DNA of 64,000 nucleotides. Origin: Arthrobacter gengyunqii (GTDB taxonomy: Bacteria > Actinomycetota > Actinomycetes > Actinomycetales > Micrococcaceae). The position numbers and the translations under genes are program-made. Below the pieces are notes generated by a model. It was given only the letters and a program-made list of their open reading frames with translations, did not search any database and was not told where the DNA came from. The stretch lies in NCBI RefSeq assembly GCF_023022985.1, contig NZ_CP095461.1, positions 930,001 through 994,000 on the forward strand, written 5' to 3'. This document shows, one piece after another, positions 57,570 through 64,000 of this stretch. Every line of letters begins with the position of its first letter. The stretch's first letter is position 1.

Positions 57570-58415
57570 ATGGCACTTGGCGGTAATCCGGTTTTTAACG
57601 GAAAGAATTTTAATTCCACGGTTCGCGGAGGCGGGATGAACCAGGGTTCCCTGGCCACCCAGCCCCAGGGGCAGATGACCCCGCAGCAGCTGCAGGAGCT
57701 CTACACCGCTCCGTCCGCTGGTCCCTCCCAGACGGGACGGATGACCTACGACGACGTCATCATGAAGACCCTCGCCTGCCTGGCCGTGGTGCTGGTTGGC
57801 GCTGCCATTCCCATGCTCATCATTCCCGGAGCAGCCGCGCCGCTGATGATCGTTGGCGCACTGGGCGGGTTCGTCCTGGGCCTGGTGAACTCGTTCAAGC
57901 GCGAACCCGCACCGGCCCTGATCCTGGCCTATGCCGCACTCGAGGGTCTGTTCCTTGGCGGCCTGACCCTGGTGCTGGACAACATGTTCCCCGGCATCGG
58001 CCTGCAGGCCGTCCTCGGCACGCTCTCCGTCTTTGCCGTGACCCTGGTGCTGTTCAAGAGCGGCAAGGTCCGCGCCACCCCCAAGGCCATGCGATTCTTC
58101 ATGATCGCGATGATCGGCTACGCCGTGTTCTCTCTGGTCAACATGGGCCTCATGATGTTCGGCGCCGTGGATGACCCCTGGGGCGTGCGCGGCTTCGACA
58201 TCGCCGGCATCCCGCTGGGCATTATCATTGGCCTGTTCGCCGTCGGCCTGGCCGCGTTCTCCCTGATCATGGACTTCACCTCCATCGAGCAGGGCGTGCA
58301 GGCCGGCGCGCCCCAGCGCTACTCCTGGACCGCTGCGTTTGGCCTGACCGTGACGCTGGTCTGGCTCTACGTGGAGATCATCCGCATCCTCGCCATTCTC
58401 CGCGGCGACGACTAA
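57570..58415 (+). CDS. Bax inhibitor-1/YccA family membrane protein
   Basis: 281 residues. About 60 polar Gly/Gln-rich residues, then seven membrane helices, as in the actinobacterial DUF/BI-1 family (EGLFLGGLTLVLDN near 130, DFTSIEQGVQAGAP near 230 with the conserved acidic residue, and a final WLYVEIIRIL). Members are pH-gated ion leak channels or FtsH modulators; the role here is unknown. GGAGG eight bases before ATG. Confidence 0.9.
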   Translation: MALGGNPVFNGKNFNSTVRGGGMNQGSLATQPQGQMTPQQLQELYTAPSAGPSQTGRMTYDDVIMKTLACLAVVLVGAAIPMLIIPGAAAPLMIVGALGGFVLGLVNSFKREPAPALILAYAALEGLFLGGLTLVLDNMFPGIGLQAVLGTLSVFAVTLVLFKSGKVRATPKAMRFFMIAMIGYAVFSLVNMGLMMFGAVDDPWGVRGFDIAGIPLGIIIGLFAVGLAAFSLIMDFTSIEQGVQAGAPQRYSWTAAFGLTVTLVWLYVEIIRILAILRGDD

Positions 58416-58451
58416 CCCCTGAATGCTCCGGGTCCGCCCGGAGCATCGAAC

Positions 58452-58496
58452 CGAAAGGCCAGCAGGCACATGTGCCTGCTGGCCTTTCGTCGTTTT
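58452..58496 (+). terminator. Terminator of the BI-1 gene
   Basis: A perfect 38-base palindrome (58452-58470 with 58471-58489), followed by TCGTTTTT. Confidence 0.9.
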
Positions 58497-58616
58497 TCGT
58501 CGGACGAAATCCGTGTCGATTGATAAAAAGCAGCGGGCACTCTGTGTTCCCCCGGCACCGGCCCGTATGCTCATCGGCCAGAGGGGCGGGAGTGCGCAGG
58601 AGCGGAAGGGGACAGG

Positions 58617-59351
58617 GTGACGGAGCGAACAGGTACCGAACTGTCCCCGGTGCGGCTCCAGGAGCTGCTGCTCGAGTACCCCGCACTCGACGATTTCCTG
58701 GCCGGGCTGGCGAATGAACTCTCCGATCAGCTCGCGGATCTGGACGTTACGGGGGCTTCCTTTACCGTGGTGCGGCCGCGCCGTCAGATGCTGCACGCGG
58801 GCAGCCATCCGGGATTCCCATCCGCCGGGACGGGACAGCACGGTGCCGGCCCCGCGTCCGGTGTGCTGGCCACCGGGCTGCCGGTGGTGGTGCGCCACCT
58901 GGACGGGGAAAGCCGTCGTCCGGAAACGCTGACCGTCCCGCCGGGGGAGGACGTGGCAGCCTTCGCCTCCGTTCCGGTCCCGGTTCAGGTTCCGTTCGCG
59001 GGACCGTGCGGAGCGGTGTTCACCGTGTATTCGGACCGCCCCGGAGCCTTCGGCCCGGAGGCCGTGCGGTCCGTCGAGCGTGCTGCGGCGGAGTCGGCAA
59101 CCATGCTTGCCCTGGCCCTGCGCCTGGATGCCCAGACGCACCGCGCAGACAACCTCCAGGCGGCGTTGGAATCCAGGACCGTGGTGGATCTTGCGGCCGG
59201 AATCATCATGGCTCAGAACAATTGCAGCCAGCAAAGCGCCGTGGACATCCTGCGCAGCGTGTCCAACAGTCGCAACGTGAAGGTCCGGGACGTGGCTGCC
59301 GGCGTCGTAGCCGTGGTCTCGGACCGGGTAAGCACCCACTTCGAGGAGTGA
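58617..59351 (+). CDS. GAF-ANTAR antitermination regulator
   Basis: 244 residues. A GAF-like sensor domain at about 15-165 (FTVVRPRRQMLHAGS, CGAVFTVYSDRPGAFGPEA) is followed by a coiled linker and a C-terminal ANTAR RNA-binding domain (LQAALESRTVVDLAAGIIMA, then NSRNVKVRDVAAGVV). ANTAR proteins bind two-hexaloop RNA hairpins and stop terminators forming. No sensor kinase is next door, so it would sense a ligand through GAF. GTG 58617. Confidence 0.9.
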   Translation: MTERTGTELSPVRLQELLLEYPALDDFLAGLANELSDQLADLDVTGASFTVVRPRRQMLHAGSHPGFPSAGTGQHGAGPASGVLATGLPVVVRHLDGESRRPETLTVPPGEDVAAFASVPVPVQVPFAGPCGAVFTVYSDRPGAFGPEAVRSVERAAAESATMLALALRLDAQTHRADNLQAALESRTVVDLAAGIIMAQNNCSQQSAVDILRSVSNSRNVKVRDVAAGVVAVVSDRVSTHFEE

Positions 59352-59358
59352 GCGGTTG

Positions 59359-59364
59359 TACGCT
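59359..59364 (+). promoter_or_regulatory. -10 box of a leaderless promoter
   Basis: TACGCT six bases before ATG 59371; no ribosome-binding site. Confidence 0.5.
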
Positions 59365-59370
59365 GGAACA

Positions 59371-60327
59371 ATGAGCGTTCCAGCCACGGCACCCGCAGTT
59401 ATCCCGGCCACCGGCACCCAGTACGGCATTGTCCGAGAGACCCCGGCCGGACGCGCTGAAGCCCGCATCGCGGCACTGGCCGGTGCCCTGCGCAGCTATG
59501 CCGTCGCCGGCACAGACTACGTGGAGACGTATCCCGACAACTCGCTGCCGCCGTCGGCCTGCGGAATCCTCCTGGCACCCTGGCCCAACCGCGTGGCCGG
59601 CGGACAATGGACACTCCACGGCGAACCGCAGCAGCTGGACATCACTGAACCCTCCCGCGGCAACGCCAGCCACGGACTGCTCCGCAACACCGGCTACCAG
59701 CCCGTGGACGCCCCGGCCGGGCAGGACAGCAGCATCACCCTTTCGGCCGAAATTTTCCCGCAGCACGGATATCCGTTCCACCTCGTTCACGAGGGGACCT
59801 ACAGCTTGGACGACGACGGCGGACTCCGCGTGCGCCAGGGCCTCACCAACGTGGGGGAGGACCCGGCCCCGTTCGCCCTGGGAGCGCATCCGTTCCTGCG
59901 GATCGGTTCGGTTCCGGTGGAAGACCTGACACTGACACTGTCCGCGGAGACCCGGCTGACCGCCAACGAGAACCTGATCCCCGAAGGCAGCGAACCGGCA
60001 GCAGGGAACTATGACTTCAGGGCCGGCCTTCGGATAGGGGACCGGGCGCTGGACAGTGCCTACACCGGGCTGGACCTGACGGACGGGGAGCACCGGCACC
60101 GCCTTGCCGCACCTGACGGCAGAAACGTCACGCTGTGGAGCGCTCCTGAGTTCGGTTACGTCCATGTGTTCCTCACCGACAAGTTTCCCGGCCGCTCCCG
60201 GGCGGTGGCTCTGGAACCCATGACTGCCCCGGCCAACGCCTTCAACTCCGGTGTTGGACTGCGCTGGCTGGAGCCCGGAAACACTTTTGCCGCAGAGTGG
60301 GGAATCCGACCCGGCCAGGGTGGCTGA
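59371..60327 (+). CDS. Aldose 1-epimerase family protein
   Basis: 318 residues. ILLAPWPNRVAGGQW near residue 70, the catalytic His pair in ASHGLLRN and LGAHPFLRIG, and catalytic Glu in ALEPMTAPANAFNSG near 285. Interconverts anomers of a hexose; YihR/GalM-like. ATG 59371 is fixed by the -10 box. Confidence 0.92.
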   Translation: MSVPATAPAVIPATGTQYGIVRETPAGRAEARIAALAGALRSYAVAGTDYVETYPDNSLPPSACGILLAPWPNRVAGGQWTLHGEPQQLDITEPSRGNASHGLLRNTGYQPVDAPAGQDSSITLSAEIFPQHGYPFHLVHEGTYSLDDDGGLRVRQGLTNVGEDPAPFALGAHPFLRIGSVPVEDLTLTLSAETRLTANENLIPEGSEPAAGNYDFRAGLRIGDRALDSAYTGLDLTDGEHRHRLAAPDGRNVTLWSAPEFGYVHVFLTDKFPGRSRAVALEPMTAPANAFNSGVGLRWLEPGNTFAAEWGIRPGQGG

Positions 60328-60380
60328 AGGCCGGACGTAAAGGAGGGTATTACAACCCTTGAGTGTGGAAAGATGACCCC

Positions 60381-61610
60381 ATGAGACCTCACGCACGCAG
60401 CATCGCCGCGCCCAAAGCGGTGCAGGCTGCGGCAGTCCGCTCCGGCCGGGGCAACGACGATGTTCCCTATGCGCTGCGCGTCAGCGCTGCCTGGTCCTGG
60501 CGCCTGGGCGTGGTGCTCATTGTCGCCGCAGGCCTCATTTGGGTCCTGCGGTCTTTCTCCCTGCTGATCATTCCCCTGATGGTCGCCGGCCTGCTGGCCG
60601 GCCTGCTCTCCCCGGTCAGCGGATGGCTGCGACGGAACAAGGTGCCCGGCGGCCTGGCCGTGGCGGTCACCATCGTCGCCTTCCTGGGCGTGATCGTGGC
60701 CGCGCTGACCCTGGTGGGGCGGCAGCTGGCCAGGGGCTTCCGGGACTTGTGGGACGAGACCCTGGCAGGGGTGTCACAGGTCCAGGAGTGGCTCGCCTCG
60801 GGACCTTTTCAGATCACCACCACCCAGATGGACACACTCCTGCAGGAAGCCACCAACGCCCTGCAATCGAACTCCGCCAACATTGTCTCCGGAGCCCTCT
60901 CCGTGGGCACGGGGGCCGGGCACTTCGCCGCGGGCGTGCTGCTAACACTGTTTGCCCTCGTCTTCTTCCTCCTCGACGGCCGCCGCATCTGGCGCTTCGT
61001 GACCGGGATGCTGCCGCGCCGCGCCCGCCCGGCGGGCTACGGGGCCGGCATCCACGGCTGGGATTCAATGGTCAACTACGTCCGGGTGCAGCTGCTCGTG
61101 GCCTTCATCGACGCCGTCGGAATCGGCGCCGGTGCCGCCATTATCGGAGTGCCGCTGGCGCTTCCACTCGCCGTCCTGGTGTTCCTTGGCTCCTTCGTTC
61201 CCCTGATCGGCGCCGTCCTCACCGGATTCGTGGCAGTGCTGCTCGCCCTTGTTGCCAACGGCTGGGTCAACGCCCTCATCATGCTGGGCATTGTGCTGCT
61301 GGTTCAACAGCTCGAATCCCATATCCTCCAGCCCTTGATCATGGGCCGCGCCGTCGCCCTGCATCCCCTTGCGGTGATCCTCGCCGTCACCGGCGGCACC
61401 CTGGCGGCAGGAATCCCCGGCGCCCTGTTCTCCGTTCCACTGCTGGCCATCCTGAACACCGTGGTGCGTTACATCGCCTCCCGCGGATGGGAACGGGACG
61501 CGGCGCTGGCACGGGACCCCGTTTTTGGCCCCGCCGGCGGACCGCCGCCGCGACCCGAAGAATCCGATGAGGCGTTGGCTGACGACGCGGAAGAAGAGAA
61601 ACAGCTGTGA
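60381..61610 (+). CDS. AI-2E family transporter
   Basis: 409 residues. Eight predicted membrane helices in the PerM/YhhT layout: two early pairs (33-55, 58-85), a soluble central region (110-175), then FLGSFVPLIGAVLTGFVAVL near 275 and QQLESHILQPLIMGRAVALHP near 315, the family signature. Transports small molecules or protons; no quorum-signal role can be assumed. ATG 60381 preferred over GTG 60363. The next gene starts within its stop. Confidence 0.92.
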   Translation: MRPHARSIAAPKAVQAAAVRSGRGNDDVPYALRVSAAWSWRLGVVLIVAAGLIWVLRSFSLLIIPLMVAGLLAGLLSPVSGWLRRNKVPGGLAVAVTIVAFLGVIVAALTLVGRQLARGFRDLWDETLAGVSQVQEWLASGPFQITTTQMDTLLQEATNALQSNSANIVSGALSVGTGAGHFAAGVLLTLFALVFFLLDGRRIWRFVTGMLPRRARPAGYGAGIHGWDSMVNYVRVQLLVAFIDAVGIGAGAAIIGVPLALPLAVLVFLGSFVPLIGAVLTGFVAVLLALVANGWVNALIMLGIVLLVQQLESHILQPLIMGRAVALHPLAVILAVTGGTLAAGIPGALFSVPLLAILNTVVRYIASRGWERDAALARDPVFGPAGGPPPRPEESDEALADDAEEEKQL

Positions 61611-62848
61611 CCGATTTGTCCCAACTGGCCGTGACACTGGATGACATCGAGGCGGCCGCCAAACTGCTGGACGGCGTCATTGCCCGGACGCCCATCGAGG
61701 TTTCCCGGGCCTTGGGGCGCCAGACCGGCTCCGACGTCTACTTCAAGTGTGAAAACCTGCAGCGTGCCGGATCGTTCAAGGTCCGCGGTGCCTATGTCCG
61801 GATGGCCAAACTGTCACCGTCCGAACGCGACAGAGGCGTGGTGGCTGCCTCTGCCGGCAACCACGCGCAGGGCGTGGCGGTTGCTGCCGCACGGCTGGGC
61901 ATCAAGGCCCGGATTTTCATGCCCCTGGGCGTGGCCCTGCCGAAGCTGGCCGCCACACAAAGCCACGGGGCGGAGGTTGTGCTGCACGGCCACAACGTGG
62001 ACGAAGCACTCGCGGAGGCGAAGCGGTATTCGGACGAGACCGGTGCGGTTTTCGTGCACCCCTTCGACAACGTGGACGTCGTCGCCGGCCAGGGGACCAT
62101 CGGACTGGAGCTGCTTGAGCAGATTCCGGATCTGGACACGGTCCTGATGGGCGTGGGGGGCGGCGGGCTGCTGGCCGGCGTTGCCGTCGCCATCAAGGCA
62201 CGGGCCAAGGAACTGGGCCGGGAGGTGCGCATCATCGGCGTCCAGGCCGAGAACGCCGCAGCGTACCCTCCCTCGCTGGCGGCTGATGCTTTGGTCCCGC
62301 TGACCAAGGTGTCCACGATTGCCGACGGCATCGCCGTCGGGCGTCCCGGACAGCTGCCCTTCTCCATCATCAAGGAACTGGTGGATGACGTGGTGACCGT
62401 CAGCGAGGACTCGCTGGCGCGGGCGCTGATCTTCCTGCTGGAACGGGCCAAGATGGTCGTGGAACCGGCCGGTGCGGTGGGCGTGGCCGCCCTGATGGAC
62501 GGCAAGATCGAAAATCCCGGGAAGACCGCCGTCATCCTGTCAGGCGGCAACATTGATCCCATGCTGATGCTCAAGGTGATCCAGCGCGGGCTTGCCGCCG
62601 CCGGCCGGTACCTGGTGGTGCGGATCCTGCTGGATGACAGGCCCGGTTCGCTGGCCACCATTTCCCGGATCATCGCTGAATCCGATGCCAATGTCACCGG
62701 CGTCGACCACACCCGGGTGGGCGGCTCCATCTCCATGGGTGACGTAGCCATCACCATCAACATGGAGACCAAAGGGCATGAGCACTGCGAGCTGGTATTG
62801 AACAACCTGCGGGCCGAAGGCTTCCAGCCCATAGTGCTGCACGGGTAG
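61607..62848 (+). CDS. ilvA: Threonine ammonia-lyase
   Basis: 413 residues. PLP lysine K58 in RAGSFKVRGAYVR, ASAGNHAQGVA near 90, the phosphate-binding GVGGGGLLAGVA near 185, and a single C-terminal ACT domain (RILLDDRPGSLATISRII). Deaminates threonine to 2-oxobutyrate. The single ACT domain is of the shorter type; the anabolic isoleucine-sensitive enzyme has a longer tail, so tdcB is an alternative name. GTG 61607 overlaps the preceding stop. Confidence 0.92.
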   Translation: MTDLSQLAVTLDDIEAAAKLLDGVIARTPIEVSRALGRQTGSDVYFKCENLQRAGSFKVRGAYVRMAKLSPSERDRGVVAASAGNHAQGVAVAAARLGIKARIFMPLGVALPKLAATQSHGAEVVLHGHNVDEALAEAKRYSDETGAVFVHPFDNVDVVAGQGTIGLELLEQIPDLDTVLMGVGGGGLLAGVAVAIKARAKELGREVRIIGVQAENAAAYPPSLAADALVPLTKVSTIADGIAVGRPGQLPFSIIKELVDDVVTVSEDSLARALIFLLERAKMVVEPAGAVGVAALMDGKIENPGKTAVILSGGNIDPMLMLKVIQRGLAAAGRYLVVRILLDDRPGSLATISRIIAESDANVTGVDHTRVGGSISMGDVAITINMETKGHEHCELVLNNLRAEGFQPIVLHG

Positions 62849-62851
62849 GCG

Positions 62852-63454
62852 ATGCTAGCCAAGCGGGCCAGGACGGCCCTGTACGTGTCGCTGGGCCTGG
62901 CTGCACTGATCTGGGCGTGCTATTTCATCGCCCTGCTCATTGGCCCGTCATCCCTGCGGGAGTTCGGGATCCTGCCGCGGCGGCTCGACGGGCTGGACGG
63001 TATCCTATTCGGCCCCCTGCTGCATGCGGGCGTGAACCACCTGCTGGGAAACACGCTGCCGCTGGTCGTCTTTTCCTTCCTGACGCTGCTGGAGGGCGCC
63101 CGGCGGTACGCCGTGGTGCTGGCGACGTCCTGGCTGGCGTCGGGGGTGGGCGTCTGGCTCTTCGGCGGCGGGCTGACCGTGGGGATTTCGGGCGTCGTCT
63201 TCGGATTGTTTGCCTACCTGATGGTCCGCGGAATCTACAACCGGGACATCGTGCAGCTGCTGCTGGCGGGAGTCCTGTTCCTGATTTACGGGTCCCTGCT
63301 CTGGGGCGTGCTGCCGGTGAACATCGGCGTCTCCTGGCAGGCGCACCTCTTTGGAGCCGTCGGAGGCGTGCTGGCGGCCGTGCTGCTCAGCCGGCACCGG
63401 CAGAACAGGCGCACAAGCAAAAGCGGGCCCTCCCGATGGGAAGGCCCGCAGTAA
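62852..63454 (+). CDS. Rhomboid family intramembrane protease
   Basis: 200 residues, six membrane helices. FGPLLHAGVNHLLGNTLPL near residue 53 is the H-x-x-x-N stretch; the nucleophile Ser is in VGISGVVFGLFAYLMV near 110 and the partner His in SWQAHLFGAVGGVLAA near 170. Cleaves membrane proteins within the bilayer. Begins three bases after ilvA, so it is probably co-transcribed. The polar tail overlaps an inverted repeat (GCGGGCC/GGCCCGC) that may terminate both strands. Confidence 0.9.
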   Translation: MLAKRARTALYVSLGLAALIWACYFIALLIGPSSLREFGILPRRLDGLDGILFGPLLHAGVNHLLGNTLPLVVFSFLTLLEGARRYAVVLATSWLASGVGVWLFGGGLTVGISGVVFGLFAYLMVRGIYNRDIVQLLLAGVLFLIYGSLLWGVLPVNIGVSWQAHLFGAVGGVLAAVLLSRHRQNRRTSKSGPSRWEGPQ

Positions 63455-63482
63455 TGCGGAAAAGCCTGGCAGTGCAGAAAAA

Positions 63483-63974
63483 CTAGCCGGCGTAAGGCTT
63501 GGCCGAGATGATCTCCACCGAGATGTCCCTGCCGTTCGGGGCCGTGTAGGTGGCGGTGTCGCCGGCCTTCATGCCCTGGATCGCCGCGCCCAGGGGCGAC
63601 TTCTCGCTGTATACGTTGATGTCTGAGTCACCGGCAATTTCGCGGCTTCCCAGCAGGAAGGTCTCCACGTCGCCGGCAACCTTGGCTTCCACCAGCATGC
63701 CGGGCTCAACGACGCCGTCATCCGCCGGGGCTTCGCCCACGTGCGCGGTTTCCAGGAGCTGTGTCAGCTGGCGGATGCGGGCCTCAGCCTTGCCCTGCTC
63801 TTCCTTGGCTGCGTGGTACCCGCCGTTTTCCTTCAAATCGCCCTCGGAACGCGCCTGCTCAATACGGGCAACGATTTCCGTGCGGCCGGGGCCGGACAGG
63901 TGATCCAGTTCCGCCTTCAGGCGGTCATAAGACTCCTGAGTGAGCCAAGCGGCGGGTGCGCTGTTGGTAGACAC
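63483..63974 (-). CDS. greA: Transcription elongation factor GreA
   Basis: 163 residues. N-terminal coiled coil (LTQESYDRLKAELDHLSGPGR, split for length; EARIRQLTQLLETA) and C-terminal FKBP-like domain (GSREIAGDSDINVYSEKSPLGAAI). Rescues backtracked RNA polymerase by stimulating RNA cleavage. GTG 63974 follows AAGGAG by six to seven bases, visible at the right edge of the window. Confidence 0.96.
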   Translation of the reverse strand: MSTNSAPAAWLTQESYDRLKAELDHLSGPGRTEIVARIEQARSEGDLKENGGYHAAKEEQGKAEARIRQLTQLLETAHVGEAPADDGVVEPGMLVEAKVAGDVETFLLGSREIAGDSDINVYSEKSPLGAAIQGMKAGDTATYTAPNGRDISVEIISAKPYAG

Positions 63975-64000
63975 GGGTCTCTCCTTTAAGTGACGACCGG

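Noticed and set aside
57360..59468. 702-codon minus-strand open frame over the BI-1 and ANTAR genes
   Set aside because: His/Gln/Gly-rich nonsense over two good genes and a terminator.
60381..61610. Quorum-sensing (autoinducer-2) exporter
   Set aside because: The AI-2E name is historic; no luxS or lsr genes are here and the family transports diverse solutes.

Overview
The window is a 64 kb stretch of high-GC actinobacterial chromosome, most likely from the Micrococcaceae (Arthrobacter or a close relative). This rests on recognisable protein families and gene order (eno, a DivIC/FtsB-like gene, DUF501, ppx; an sdhCDAB operon), many GTG/TTG starts, strong Shine-Dalgarno sequences in some genes and leaderless TANNNT promoters in others, an HspR operator, CRP/GlxR-type boxes and an actinobacterial ZTP riboswitch. 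No search could be run, so the genus is an inference. Nothing looks like a prophage, insertion sequence, plasmid or CRISPR array. It is an ordinary housekeeping and catabolic region with compact operons and many hairpin terminators.

Layout. 1-2.3 kb: end of purH, icd, and an HspR-controlled small heat-shock gene. 2.3-6.6 kb: a GCS2-type carboxylate-amine ligase, an unknown membrane protein, and a three-gene envelope/stress operon (Ala-rich helical protein, Holin-X protein, DUF3618 protein). 6.6-11 kb: MocA-type oxidoreductase, gamma-carbonic anhydrase, purU, a GNAT acetyltransferase and an FMO-like flavoprotein. 11-13.6 kb: a ZTP riboswitch followed by glyA and folD; with purU and the purH tail this makes a one-carbon/purine theme. 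13.6-22 kb: a drug/lipid-type ABC exporter, macro-domain protein, SDR, VOC protein, small membrane protein, xthA, trpS, a 2H phosphoesterase and a hydrolase. 22-26 kb: sdhCDAB with a promoter and a CRP/GlxR-like box.

26-38.7 kb: manC, an M20 amidohydrolase, then a nucleoside module: BMP-type lipoprotein, ATPase and two permeases, cytidine deaminase, thymidine phosphorylase, DedA protein, adenosine deaminase and a MazG-type pyrophosphohydrolase. Together these would import nucleosides and feed ribose/deoxyribose phosphate and bases into metabolism. 38.8-46 kb: eno, DivIC-like protein, a DUF501-Ppx fusion, a mycosin-like subtilase, type II NADH dehydrogenase, and an odd tRNA with anticodon UAA but a short variable loop. 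46-51.4 kb: an rbsRACBD ribose operon with tandem LacI operators over its promoter.

51.4-57.3 kb: a branched-chain-amino-acid-type ABC system whose binding-protein gene faces the livHMGF genes across a shared terminator; its LivH carries a secreted beta-domain at the N-terminus. 57.5-64 kb: a BI-1/YccA protein, a GAF-ANTAR regulator, aldose epimerase, AI-2E-type permease, threonine ammonia-lyase, rhomboid protease and greA.

The observations I rate highest are the LivH domain fusion, the DUF501-Ppx fusion, the class-I-shaped tRNA(UAA), the ZTP riboswitch, the paired CRP-like boxes at the two ends of the liv locus, and the many genes that begin 6-7 bases after a -10 box.
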